The translations under genes and the position numbers were made by a program. A stretch of 64,000 nucleotides of DNA, taken from NCBI GenBank assembly GCA_027704905.1, contig CM051019.1, forward strand, positions 23,491,639 to 23,555,638. Reading direction: 5' to 3'. Each line of letters opens with the position of its first letter. The first letter of the stretch is position 1. A model generated the notes under the pieces. The model had not been told where the DNA came from. It saw nothing but the letters and a program-made list of their open reading frames with translations, and did no database searches. Shown piece after piece: positions 11,431-20,700 of the stretch. Source of the stretch: Muraenolepis orangiensis (Eukaryota; Chordata; Actinopteri; Gadiformes; Muraenolepididae).

Positions 11431-12403
11431 GCAAATACATGTACTTTAAATAATAAGTAATAATAAATATCTTGTATCTTTTACATCTTCTCCTCTGAGA
11501 AAAGGCTTCTGTGCAGATCTCTGTTTATCTTTTAACTGGTGTCTTTCTGGAATTTAACTTGGGATTGTTTCAATTCCTCTGCAGATTGCCTCAGGGTCCG
11601 CCGTTGGAATTTTAATTTTGGCGACCTGCAGTGCTTCTTATTGGTCATCTGGCTGAAACTCCCTCCTCCTAGTGCTGCTTGCTCCTCTAATTATCATTTG
11701 TTCTTTCAACGGGGTCGAGGCCAGACGGTTCTGCTGATGTGAACTCATCAAATCAGGAAGCTCTCAGAAGGCGAGGGGAGAGAGGCATCTATTAACATAC
11801 CTTAGTCCAAACATATTCGGTAGGATTATTAACCGTAGGGAAACACTGGAGCAAACTGCAATTCACGATGAAGTACAATATTACACATTTTGGAGAAAAT
11901 AGAACCCTGGGTGCGTTGGAGGTACATCACCGGTAGCCGCGATGTCTAAGGGTGTATTATTACTTTAACTTTAACTTTGAACAAGACAAGAAGTTCCTTC
12001 ATGATTCTCCATGTAAAAATTCAAGCAACCAAAACCATTCACTTCTTTTTAAATTTCCTTTCTTCCACCTTGGAGCGTACAGAACCGCCCAGACGTGTTT
12101 CACTCATATTAAAACTCCACCGGTGCAGAAGGATTTAAGCTACAATTAACAGTGATGTTCATTCTATTATCCAGCTATGTCAAAATTTGAGTATGAGTTG
12201 TCGTCTTCACGTTTGAAGTGAAGTTCACTAAACTTGTGACATAATGAAGCGTCCCTTAAGCCCAGGCTGTGAGACAGTGATGGATAGCTGTTGACGGCGA
12301 CCGTTACGTCGCCGGACCACAGCCCAATGCTTGAATAACGCCATCGGAGTGATCCGTCTGGGAACCCATCGGCCTTGAAGGACAGATGCATTCTGGTCCG
12401 CTC
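11431..12403. other. No gene seen
   Basis: Mixed sequence between the Jockey-like LINE and the (TTC)n run. It has short open frames without domain signals. The GC-rich part at 12240-12400 (gttgacggcgaccgttacgt) is unlike its flanks but was not recognised. Confidence 0.4.
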
Positions 12404-12443
12404 TCTTCTTCTTCTTCTTCTTCTTCTTCTTCTTCTTCTTCTT
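12404..12443. repeat. (TTC)n target microsatellite 5' of Tx1 copy A
   Basis: Thirteen or so TTC units running directly into the LINE's first bases (ctttcctggtgcatgctggg). Confidence 0.95.
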
Positions 12444-12661
12444 TCCTGGTGCATGCTGGGATTTTCGGAGGGTGAAAGAGAGATAGGAGCGAGACGTTTT
12501 CTCGTTATATTTACTGTTTATTTTTTGTGTAATGGGTTTAATTTAATATAGTTTATAGGTGGTAGTTTGTTTTGCGTGACTTTGCGTGCTTTTGGGTGGT
12601 GTGTGGGGTGTTGTGTGGGCTTCTCCTGCCGGCGTCTCGCCGGCCGGCGTCTGACGGCGCC

Positions 12662-14419
12662 ATGGTAAATGGAGACTTTGCCAAGCTCACGCGGAAGCAT
12701 GGCATTAAGATCTCCGCCGGCTTCGCGTGCACTGTGGAGGAGATCGGGCTGGCCGTGGGGGAGAAGGTCGGACACGGAAGTATTAAGTCCTTGGCGCGGA
12801 TGAACAGCGCGGTGGTGATCTTTCTGGATCAGGTGGAGAAGGTGAACTGCGTCATCGAGACGGGCATCACGGTGAGAGAGATGTTTGTACAGGTGCAGCC
12901 GCTGATGCTGCCCGCAACTAAAGTTATACTTTCAAATGTCCCCCCCTTCATAACTGATGAGTTCCTCAGTAGAGAACTGTCCAGGCATGGGAAACTTGTT
13001 TCCCCAATGAAAAAGATGCTGTCTGGATGTAAGTCTCAGTTGCTGAAACACGTAGTGTCTCACCGTAGACAGGTGTATATGATTCTGAACAATCGGAATG
13101 CGGAGCTTAACCTCCGTTTTTACGTTAAGGTGGATGATTATGACTACGTGATTTTTGCAACATCATCGGTTATGAAGTGTTTTGGTTGCGGGGAAGAGGG
13201 GCACACCGTGAGTGCCTGTCCGAAGCGCGGGGACCCGGCTCCGCCTGGTCCGGATGACGCGCCGCCGGCGGGGCCGTCCAACGCGCCGCCGGCTGGGCCG
13301 TCCAACGCGGCGCCGGCTGGGCCGTCTAATGAGCCAGCGGCGGGGTCGTCCGCCGCTGCGCCAGGCCCACCCGCGGCTGTTGCGCCGAAACCGCCCGTGG
13401 CTGCGCCGGGGCGGACTGCCGCGCCAGCGGCTGATGCGCCGGTTGCAATGGAGCAGCAGGTGGCTGCTGCTGAGGGAGGGGTGTCTCCCACGGTGGCGGC
13501 CGCTGCGGTGGGGGGGGCCCCCCCTCCGGAGGCGGCCGCTGCTGCTGACGGCAGCGCTGCTCCTGAGCAGTCGGCGGTGGCGCGCGGTGTGACGTCTCGG
13601 ACGCGGAGCGGGCGCGGACGAGGGCGAGGTATACAGCGCGTTTCTGGTGATGTGTCCGGCTTGGGGGACTGTGGTGTTGCACAGGGTGAGGGTGTAGGTG
13701 GTTACGTTCAGGAGGATGAGGTGGTGGTTTTGTGTGAAGCAGAAGAAAAGGGGGATGGGGGAAAAAAAGATAAAAAAACAAAAAAAAAGGGTGAAACCCC
13801 TGAGATAAGCAATGAACCACAAGGTGATTTGGCAAAAGAAAGTGTAGAGACAGGTGAAGTCAATAAAACACAGGAGGAAGATATGGAGAGTGAAACATAT
13901 ATGGGAAAAACAGGAGAGGAGCAGAAAACATGGGGGGAGCAGGTGGAGGTTGCTGAGATGGAGGAAGAGGAGGTGGCAACAGAAATGCTAAATAAAAAAA
14001 AGACTGCTACTAAACGCAGGAATAATAAAAGAAATGCATCAACCGTTGCAAAGAGCAGTAAAGTGGAGAGTGAGGGAAAGGAAGGAAGAGAGCAAGGACA
14101 GGCGGAGGAGAGCTGGGATGATTGTATGTCTGACAGCAGCGATGTGTCAGGTGTTTTGAGCAGTAGCCAACAAAAAAAAATGTACACGGCTGAGATGATA
14201 AAAAATTACCTGGTGCAGACAAAAAACCAACATAATGTGATAATAGAGGAATATTTCCCAGATTTGGCCATTTTTTGTGCCTCAGCAAGGTTCCATATGA
14301 ACCGAAGGGAGCAGTCTGTCTTGGATGAGCTGGAAGTATATAGACTCAAAAGAATGGTGACTAAAATAAGGAAGCAAATGGGTAGCGGTGAGTTCAAAAA
14401 ACTCAATGTGTGTGTTTAA
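12662..14419 (+). CDS. ORF1 nucleic-acid-binding protein, Tx1/L1 copy A
   Basis: 585 residues from ATG at 12662 (MVNGDFAKL). An upstream in-frame extension exists but has no ATG. The N-terminal part (about 1-165) is a compact folded region (VGHGSIKSLARMNSAVVIFL, then VILSNVPPFITDEFLSREL) resembling an RRM-like fold. A single CCHC zinc knuckle follows at C173, C176, H181 and C186 (CFGCGEEGHTVSAC). Next come Pro/Ala repeats (PPAGPSNA type, about 195-240), an RG-rich patch (TRSGRGRGRG), a long Glu/Lys-rich segment and a C-terminal block (YFPDLAIFCASARFHMNRRE). Proteins of this kind coat LINE RNA and act as nucleic-acid chaperones. ZCCHC3-like host proteins have the same layout. ORF2 begins 40 nt downstream, so translation is probably by re-initiation on a bicistronic RNA. 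Confidence 0.88.
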   Translation: MVNGDFAKLTRKHGIKISAGFACTVEEIGLAVGEKVGHGSIKSLARMNSAVVIFLDQVEKVNCVIETGITVREMFVQVQPLMLPATKVILSNVPPFITDEFLSRELSRHGKLVSPMKKMLSGCKSQLLKHVVSHRRQVYMILNNRNAELNLRFYVKVDDYDYVIFATSSVMKCFGCGEEGHTVSACPKRGDPAPPGPDDAPPAGPSNAPPAGPSNAAPAGPSNEPAAGSSAAAPGPPAAVAPKPPVAAPGRTAAPAADAPVAMEQQVAAAEGGVSPTVAAAAVGGAPPPEAAAAADGSAAPEQSAVARGVTSRTRSGRGRGRGIQRVSGDVSGLGDCGVAQGEGVGGYVQEDEVVVLCEAEEKGDGGKKDKKTKKKGETPEISNEPQGDLAKESVETGEVNKTQEEDMESETYMGKTGEEQKTWGEQVEVAEMEEEEVATEMLNKKKTATKRRNNKRNASTVAKSSKVESEGKEGREQGQAEESWDDCMSDSSDVSGVLSSSQQKKMYTAEMIKNYLVQTKNQHNVIIEEYFPDLAIFCASARFHMNRREQSVLDELEVYRLKRMVTKIRKQMGSGEFKKLNVCV

Positions 14420-14459
14420 TTTATTTGTTTTTATTTTTGCTTTTAATATCTCACTCGCA

Positions 14460-17400
14460 ATGGATACTTTTAGAGTGGGAAGTTTGAATGTAAACGGAGC
14501 CAGAGAGGAAAGAAAGAGGGCTCTAATATTTCAAACTGCAAAAATAAAACATGTCGATGTCCTCTTTTTACAAGAGACTCACAGTGATGTTTTTAATGAG
14601 ACGGACTGGAAGAAGGAGTGGGAGGGGGAAGTCATTTTAAGCCACAACACCTCTCTCAGTGGGGGGGTGGGCTTCCTCCTCTCCAAGTCTTTTAAGCCTG
14701 TCTCACTGGAGGTCGAGCATTGTATCAATGGGAGGTTGCTTTTAATAAAAGCACGGTTTGACCTTTTTACAGTTGTTTTTATAAATGTGTATGCTCCAAC
14801 AAACGGTACAGAGAGGAAGCTGTTTTTACTCAAAGTGAATGATGTTTTAAACAGTTGTGCCACGGAGGATTTTTTATTCTTGGGTGGAGATTTTAATTGT
14901 ACAGAAAATGCATCTTTAGATCGCAACCATGCAGAGCCGCATCCAGCATCCCAGCATGCTCTGAGGCAGCTGGTCCACTCCCACGGCCTGGTGGATGTAT
15001 GGAGAAGGATGCACGCAGACAACAGGCAGTACACCTGGTCCCACATCAGGGAGAATAGAATATCATCAGCTAGGTTGGATCGTTTTTATTGTTTTAAGCA
15101 TCATTTTAACACTTTTAAATTGTGCAGTATATCACCTGCTGGTTTTACGGATCATTCTTTGCTTTTATGTGATGTTTTTATTAGAAATGTTTTACCCAGA
15201 AGTGCATATTGGCATTTTAACTCGGTTTTAACATTTGATAAACATTTTAAAGAGGCCCTATTTTATTTCTGGAGTGTTTTTAGGCAGAGGAAGGGAGAGT
15301 TTAGCAGTCTTAGGCAGTGGTGGGACCACGGTAAGACCGAGATAAGATTACTCTGCCAACAGCACACCCTCAATGTCACACAAGACATCATTAGATCTAT
15401 GAAAGACCTGGAGAGTGATATAGTGGAACTTGAAACAATAAGTGAGACCACAGGAGATCGAGGATATATTGAAATCCTCAAAGAGAAAAAGATGGCTTTA
15501 GCCAACCTGCTGGATGTAAAAGTTCAGGGTGCACTAGTGAGGTCCCGGTTTTTAAACACAAATGAGATGGATGCTCCCACTAGCTTCTTCTTCGGCCTGG
15601 AAAAAAAGAATGGGCAGAGGCGAGTGATCCACTCGCTGCTGTCAGGCACGGGGCAGGAAATAACAGAGCCAAGCCAGATCCGGAGGCGAGCTGTGAGTTT
15701 TTATTCCACCCTCTATACAAGTGAGTATGAGGAGGGGGAAACTCTGTCCGAGGGGTTCTGCAATGGGCTACCTCAGGTCTCCGAGGAGGCCAACTCACAG
15801 CTCGAGGGGCCGTTAACGATCCAGGAGTTACAGACTGCCCTGCAAGGCATGCAGGGACGGCGGGCTCCTGGTATCGATGGCCTCTCCGTGGAGTTTTACA
15901 AAGCCTACTGGGACGTCTTGTCACATGATCTTTTAGACGTTTTTAATGAGAGTCTGGCCTCTGGCTCTATGCCAGTGTCCTGCAGGAGAGCGGTGATCAC
16001 ACTGCTCCCAAAAAAAGGAAACCTGCAGGACATCAAGAACTGGCGTCCTGTGTCTCTGCTGTGTGTGGATTACAAAATTCTGTCCAAGGCTTTGGCCACC
16101 AGGCTGGGGAAGGCTGTGGAGCAGGTCATCCACCGGGACCAGACCTACTGTGTGCCCGGCAGGTCCATGGTGGACAATGTCCACCTAATTCGAGATGTTT
16201 TGGAGGTCTCCAGCTCATTGGACATTAATACTGGTCTGATTTCTCTAGATCAGGAAAAGGCTTTTGACCGCGTTGAGCACAGCTTCCTCTGGAAAGTAAT
16301 GGAGAAGTTTGGGTTCAGCGCTGGTTTCATAGCCAAGATCAAGGTGTTGTACAATAAGATTGAGAGTGTGCTGAAGTTCAACGGTGGGTTGTGTGCTCCT
16401 TTTAGAGTGTGTAGAGGGGTCCGGCAGGGGTGTGCTCTGTCTGGCATGCTCTATGCACTCTCCCTAGAACCCCTCCTCAGCAAAATACGCTCGAAACTGC
16501 AAGGGCTGTTTTTACCTGGTCTTAATGGAAACATGGTTTTATCAGTGTATGCAGATGATGTTGTTGTTTTCGTTAGGGACCAGAAGGATACAGACATTTT
16601 AGTTGACATTGTGAGGGATTTTAGTTCAGCATCGGCAGCGAGGGTGAATTGGAAGAAAAGTGAGGCCCTCGCTGTCGGTGAGTGGAGTGGCGGTCTCCCA
16701 GTTCTTCCCCAGAACATGGTCTGGAAAAAAGATGGTTTTAAGTACCTGGGTGTGTTCTTGGGGAAGGAAATTGTAGTCCTGAAGAACTGGGAGGACGTCA
16801 TAGAAAAGATAGAGGGAAAGCTTTCCAAGTGGAAATGGCTGCTCCCTCAGATGTCTTTTAAAGGTAGAGTGTTGGTTTTAAATAACCTTGTGGCATCCCA
16901 ACTGTGGCACCGTCTTACCTGTGTGGACCCCCCCTCAGGGTTACTAGCCCAAATACAAAAAAAATTGGTGGATTTTTTTTGGGAGGGTCTACACTGGGTG
17001 CCACAGGGGGTGCTGTTTTTATCTAGAGAGGAGGGGGGGCAGGGCCTTATCCACCTGGCCAGCCGAATGGCCACTTTTAGGATGCAATTTTTACAGAGAT
17101 ATCTGACCGGCCCGGCTGATTTGGTGTGGAGAGAGGTGAGCAGCTGCATTCTCAGACGCGTGAGTAACCTGGGGCTGGATGCTGCTCTGTTTTTAACAGA
17201 TTTAAACATCTTAAAGTTAAGTGGGCTACCTCCTTTTTATCAGGGCGTTTTTAAGTCGTGGGCCCTTTTTAACCATAAAAGGTGTCCAAAGACTGACTCT
17301 CTGTACTGGTTGTTGAGAGAGCCTCTGATCCACAAAGCCAGGTTGGACGTCAGCAGCAGCGAAACGCCCGGCCTGACGGTGGCGCTGTGCCGATCCAAAA

Positions 17401-18359
17401 CCCTGTGCCTTCAGCAGCTGGTGGATGCAGTGGGGCCGGAGCTGAGCGATGCCCAGGCCCTGGGCTCTCTGCTGGGTCTGCACTCGGTCCGGGTGGCCCA
17501 GAGGATTCTTCAGCTCTGGAGCCAGATCCTCTGCCCTGAGGAAAAAAGACTGCTAAGGAGCTACGGACAGGGAGGAGCCAGGCCGGACCCAGCAGACCCT
17601 TTCCCGGAGATCTACCTGAGCCCAGGGCTCGGAGAACTGACCGGCCCCCTGCTCCAGGTCGCAAACTCTGTAAAGATGACAATACACAGAGCTGACAAGA
17701 GAACACTCTACATGAACATTGTAAAGACGACCAATAAGAATGTGCTGAAGGACAGGGCCTCCACTGTGTGGCACACTAGACTGGGCGCAGGAAGTGGACC
17801 AGGCCCACAGTGGAGGATTTTATACAAACCTCCCATAAAAAAACGTACTGCCGACCTTCAGTGGAGAATTTTGCACGGTGCCATTGCCTGCAATTCCTTT
17901 ATCTCCAATATTAATCCTGCTGTTTTTAACAAGTGTCCATTTTGTGGTTTTAGAGAGACTGTGTTCCATGTCTTTACAGAGTGCAAGAGACTCACAGGTT
18001 TCTTCTCTCTTTTAACATGGGTCTTTAGTCTTTTTGATATAGTTTTTACCGAGAGTGTTTTTATCATGGGAGCTCCATGTAAAAAAACAAATAAAGAAAA
18101 GTGGCAGCTCCTGAACTACCTCTCTGGTGAAGCAAAAATGGCCATTTATTTAAGTAGGAAAAACAGAGTAGAAAATAGGAAAGGGGAAGAGGCAAAAGCG
18201 ATCTGGCTGTGCAACATCAGAGCCAGACTCTGGTTGGAGCATCGTTTTTATAAACACGTTGGGGATCTGGATGCTTTTAAACAGCGGTGGTGTCACGGAG
18301 ACATTGTGTGTTCTGTTGTGGATGAGGATTTGCACTTTGCACAAGTTTTTAAAACCTAG
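14460..18359 (+). CDS. ORF2 endonuclease/reverse transcriptase, Tx1/L1 copy A (intact)
   Basis: 1299 residues from the ATG at 14460 (MDTFRVGSLNVNGA). A non-ATG extension upstream overlaps ORF1 and is not needed, because copy B has the same ATG. The endonuclease (1-235) shows N11, E39 in LQETHS, NVYAPTNG, D144/N146 in GGDFNC and a closing TDH (230-232). The reverse transcriptase has LLPKKGNLQDIKNWRPVSLL, YCVPGRSMVDNVHLI, SLDQEKAFDRVEHSFL, GVRQGCALSGMLYAL and YADD at 697-700. The C-terminal knuckle is C1159, C1162, H1170, C1175 (CPFCGFRETVFHVFTEC). It nicks the target and primes cDNA there. The RPVSLLCVDYKILSKALATR and CVPGRSM boxes place it in the Tx1 branch of L1. All catalytic residues are present. 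Confidence 0.93.
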   Translation: MDTFRVGSLNVNGAREERKRALIFQTAKIKHVDVLFLQETHSDVFNETDWKKEWEGEVILSHNTSLSGGVGFLLSKSFKPVSLEVEHCINGRLLLIKARFDLFTVVFINVYAPTNGTERKLFLLKVNDVLNSCATEDFLFLGGDFNCTENASLDRNHAEPHPASQHALRQLVHSHGLVDVWRRMHADNRQYTWSHIRENRISSARLDRFYCFKHHFNTFKLCSISPAGFTDHSLLLCDVFIRNVLPRSAYWHFNSVLTFDKHFKEALFYFWSVFRQRKGEFSSLRQWWDHGKTEIRLLCQQHTLNVTQDIIRSMKDLESDIVELETISETTGDRGYIEILKEKKMALANLLDVKVQGALVRSRFLNTNEMDAPTSFFFGLEKKNGQRRVIHSLLSGTGQEITEPSQIRRRAVSFYSTLYTSEYEEGETLSEGFCNGLPQVSEEANSQLEGPLTIQELQTALQGMQGRRAPGIDGLSVEFYKAYWDVLSHDLLDVFNESLASGSMPVSCRRAVITLLPKKGNLQDIKNWRPVSLLCVDYKILSKALATRLGKAVEQVIHRDQTYCVPGRSMVDNVHLIRDVLEVSSSLDINTGLISLDQEKAFDRVEHSFLWKVMEKFGFSAGFIAKIKVLYNKIESVLKFNGGLCAPFRVCRGVRQGCALSGMLYALSLEPLLSKIRSKLQGLFLPGLNGNMVLSVYADDVVVFVRDQKDTDILVDIVRDFSSASAARVNWKKSEALAVGEWSGGLPVLPQNMVWKKDGFKYLGVFLGKEIVVLKNWEDVIEKIEGKLSKWKWLLPQMSFKGRVLVLNNLVASQLWHRLTCVDPPSGLLAQIQKKLVDFFWEGLHWVPQGVLFLSREEGGQGLIHLASRMATFRMQFLQRYLTGPADLVWREVSSCILRRVSNLGLDAALFLTDLNILKLSGLPPFYQGVFKSWALFNHKRCPKTDSLYWLLREPLIHKARLDVSSSETPGLTVALCRSKTLCLQQLVDAVGPELSDAQALGSLLGLHSVRVAQRILQLWSQILCPEEKRLLRSYGQGGARPDPADPFPEIYLSPGLGELTGPLLQVANSVKMTIHRADKRTLYMNIVKTTNKNVLKDRASTVWHTRLGAGSGPGPQWRILYKPPIKKRTADLQWRILHGAIACNSFISNINPAVFNKCPFCGFRETVFHVFTECKRLTGFFSLLTWVFSLFDIVFTESVFIMGAPCKKTNKEKWQLLNYLSGEAKMAIYLSRKNRVENRKGEEAKAIWLCNIRARLWLEHRFYKHVGDLDAFKQRWCHGDIVCSVVDEDLHFAQVFKT

Positions 18360-18482
18360 GTTTTAATGTACTATTTTGAGTGATTTGGTTTTTTTCTTTG
18401 TTCTGTTTTTTTTGTTTTTTATTTTTGTTTTGTGTTTTTGCACAATGAAGCACTTTATTTGATCACAATTTGATCTAGTGTA

Positions 18483-18488
18483 AATAAA
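18483..18488 (+). promoter_or_regulatory. Polyadenylation signal of Tx1 copy A
   Basis: AATAAA 22 nt before the (CTT)n run. The element has no poly(A) tail and passes straight into the TTC repeat, as expected if the 3' end pairs with the target repeat during priming. Confidence 0.6.
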
Positions 18489-18509
18489 GTGTTTTTTCAA
18501 AAGTCAAAG

Positions 18510-18647
18510 TCTTCTTCTTCTTCTTCTTCTTCTTCTTCTTCTTCTTCTTCTTCTTCTTCTTCTTCTTCTTCTTCTTCTTCTTCTTCTTCTTCTTCTTCTT
18601 CTTCTTCTTCTTCTTCTTCTTCTTCTTCTTCTTCTTCTCTTCTTCTT
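18510..18647. repeat. (TTC)n microsatellite between Tx1 copies A and B
   Basis: About 46 units with one CTCTTC interruption near the 3' end. It serves as the 3' flank of copy A and the 5' flank of copy B. The Ser and Glu homopolymer frames are artefacts. Confidence 0.95.
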
Positions 18648-18867
18648 TCCTGGTGCATGCTGGGATTTTTCGGAGGGTAAAAGAGAGAGAGGAGCGAGAC
18701 GTTTGTCGTCATATTTACCGTTTATTTCTTGTGTAATGGGTTTAATTTAACATCGTTTATAGGTGGTAGTTGTTTTGCGTTACTTTTCGTGCTTTTGGGT
18801 GGTGTGTGTGGGGTGTTTGTGTGGGCTTCTCCTGCCGGCGTCTCGCCGGCCGGCGTCTGACGGCGCC

Positions 18868-20652
18868 ATGGTAAATGGAGACTTTGCCAAGCTCACGCGG
18901 AAGCATGGCATTAGGATCTCCGCCAGCTTCGCGTGCACTGTGGAGGAGATCGGGCTGGCCGTGGGGGAGAAGGTCGGACACGGAAGCATCAAGTCCTTGG
19001 CACGGATGAACAGCGCGGTGGTGATCTTTCTGGATCAAGTGGAGAAGGTGAACTGCGTCATCGAGACAGGCATCACGGTGAGAGAGTTGTTTGTACAGGT
19101 GCAGCCGCTGATGCTGCCCGCAACCAAAATTATACTGTCTAATGTCCCCCCCTTCATAACCGATGAGTTCCTCAGTAGAGAACTGTCCAGGCATGGTAAA
19201 CTTGTTTCTCCTATGAAAAAGATGCTGTCTGGATGTAAGTCTCAGTTACTGAAACACGTAGTATCTCACCGCAGACAGGTGTTTATGATACTGAACAATC
19301 GGAATGCGGAGCTTAACCTCCGCTTTCACGTTAAAGTAGATGATTATGACTACGTGATTTTTGCAACTTCATCGGTTATGAAGTGTTTTGGTTGTGGGGA
19401 AGAGGGGCACACCGTGAGTGCCTGTCCGAAGCGCGGGGACCCGGCTCCGCCTGGTCCGGATGACGCGCCGGCGGGGCCGTCTAACGCGCCGCCGGCTGGG
19501 TCGTCCAACGCGCCGGCGGCCGGGCCGTCCAACCCGCCGGCTGGGCCGTCTAACGCGCCAGCGGCGGGGTTGTCCGCCGCTGCACCAGGCCCACCCGCGG
19601 CTGTTGCGCCGAAACCGCCCGTGGCTGCGCCGGGGCGGACTGCCGCGCCAGCGGCTGATGCGCCGGTTGCATTGGAACAGCAGGTGGCTGCTGCTGAGGG
19701 AGGGGTGCCTCCCACTGTGGCGGCCGCTAACGCGGCCGCAGCGGTGGGGGGGGGCCCCCCTCCAGAGGCGGCCGCTGCTGCTGACGGCAGCGCTGCTCCT
19801 GAGCAGTCGGTGATAGCGCGCGGTGTGACGTCTCGGACACGGAGCGGGCGCGGGCGAGGGCGGGGTATACAGCGCGTTTCTGGTGATGTGTCCGGCTTGG
19901 GGGACCGTGGTGTTGCACAGGGTGAGGGTGTAGGTGGTTACGTTCAGGAGGATGGGGTGGTGGTTTTGTGTGAAGCAGAAGAAAAGGGGGATGGGGGAAA
20001 TAAAGATAAAAAAACAAAAAAAAAGGGTGAAACCCCTGAGATAAGCAATGAACCACAAGGTGATTTGGCAAAAGAAAGTGTAGAGACAGGTGAAGTCAGT
20101 AAAACACAAGAGGGAGATATGGAGAGTGAAACATATATGGGAAAATCAGGAGAGGAGCAGCAAACATGGGGGGAGCAGGTGGAGGTTGCTGAGATGGAGG
20201 AAGAGGAGGCGGCAACAGAAATGATAGATAAAAAAAAGACTACTAAACGCAGGAGTAATAAAATAAATGCATCAACCGTTGCAAAGAGCAGTAAAGTGGA
20301 GAGTGAGGAAAAGGAAGGAAGAGAGCAAGGACAGGCGGAGGAGAGCTGGGACGATTGTGCGTCTGACAGCAGTGATGTGCCAGGTGCTTTGAGCAGTAGC
20401 CAACAAAAAAAAATGTACACGGCTGAAATGATAAAAACCTACCTGGTGCAGACAAAAAACCAACACAATGTGGTGTTAGAGGAATATTTCCCAGACTTGG
20501 CCGTGTTCTGTGCATCAGCAAGGTTCCATATGAGCCGAAAGGAGCTGTCTGTATTGGACGAGCTGGAGATATATAGGCTCAAAAGAATGGTGACCAAAAT
20601 AAGGAGGCAAATGGGTAGCGGTGAGTTCAGAAAACTCAATGCGTGTGTTTAA
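18868..20652 (+). CDS. ORF1 nucleic-acid-binding protein, Tx1/L1 copy B
   Basis: 594 residues from ATG 18868 (MVNGDFAKL). It is collinear with copy A ORF1: folded N-terminus, one CCHC knuckle (CFGCGEEGHTVSAC), a Pro/Ala repeat block with a different number of units, an RG patch (TRSGRGRGRG), an acidic/lysine-rich stretch and the same C-terminal block (YFPDLAVFCASARFHMSRKE). Most differences from A fall in the low-complexity middle, as expected for slippage. The frame is complete. Confidence 0.87.
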   Translation: MVNGDFAKLTRKHGIRISASFACTVEEIGLAVGEKVGHGSIKSLARMNSAVVIFLDQVEKVNCVIETGITVRELFVQVQPLMLPATKIILSNVPPFITDEFLSRELSRHGKLVSPMKKMLSGCKSQLLKHVVSHRRQVFMILNNRNAELNLRFHVKVDDYDYVIFATSSVMKCFGCGEEGHTVSACPKRGDPAPPGPDDAPAGPSNAPPAGSSNAPAAGPSNPPAGPSNAPAAGLSAAAPGPPAAVAPKPPVAAPGRTAAPAADAPVALEQQVAAAEGGVPPTVAAANAAAAVGGGPPPEAAAAADGSAAPEQSVIARGVTSRTRSGRGRGRGIQRVSGDVSGLGDRGVAQGEGVGGYVQEDGVVVLCEAEEKGDGGNKDKKTKKKGETPEISNEPQGDLAKESVETGEVSKTQEGDMESETYMGKSGEEQQTWGEQVEVAEMEEEEAATEMIDKKKTTKRRSNKINASTVAKSSKVESEEKEGREQGQAEESWDDCASDSSDVPGALSSSQQKKMYTAEMIKTYLVQTKNQHNVVLEEYFPDLAVFCASARFHMSRKELSVLDELEIYRLKRMVTKIRRQMGSGEFRKLNACV

Positions 20653-20700
20653 TTTTTTTTTTTTTTTAAATTTTATTTTATCTTTAATATCTCACTCTTA

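Larger units (their letters stand above)
12444..18509 (+). mobile_element. Full-length Tx1/L1-clade LINE, copy A
   Basis: About 6.07 kb: 5' UTR of about 218 nt, ORF1 (12662-14419), a 40-nt spacer, ORF2 (14460-18359) and a 150-nt 3' UTR with an AATAAA signal at 18483. It is flanked on both sides by (TTC)n in the same orientation. Copy B starts at the same base after its own (TTC)n run. The shared 5' boundary and the flanking repeat indicate complete insertions into TTC repeats. Both ORFs are uninterrupted, so this copy looks recent and may be retrotransposition-competent. Confidence 0.92.

Noticed and set aside
12572..12661. N-terminal extension of ORF1 (and 18763-18867 in copy B)
   Set aside because: The upstream starts are not ATG, and the extension is not conserved in frame between copies before FWVVC; MVNGDFAKL is the shared ATG start.
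13144..13835. Long antisense frames over ORF1 (also 19350-20109)
   Set aside because: They are shadows of GC-rich Pro/Ala codons in ORF1.
14388..14459. Upstream extension of ORF2 overlapping ORF1
   Set aside because: It has no ATG and is absent in copy B, where a stop lies before ATG 20701.
18489..18712. Poly-Ser and poly-Glu open frames
   Set aside because: They are the (TTC)n microsatellite in two strands.
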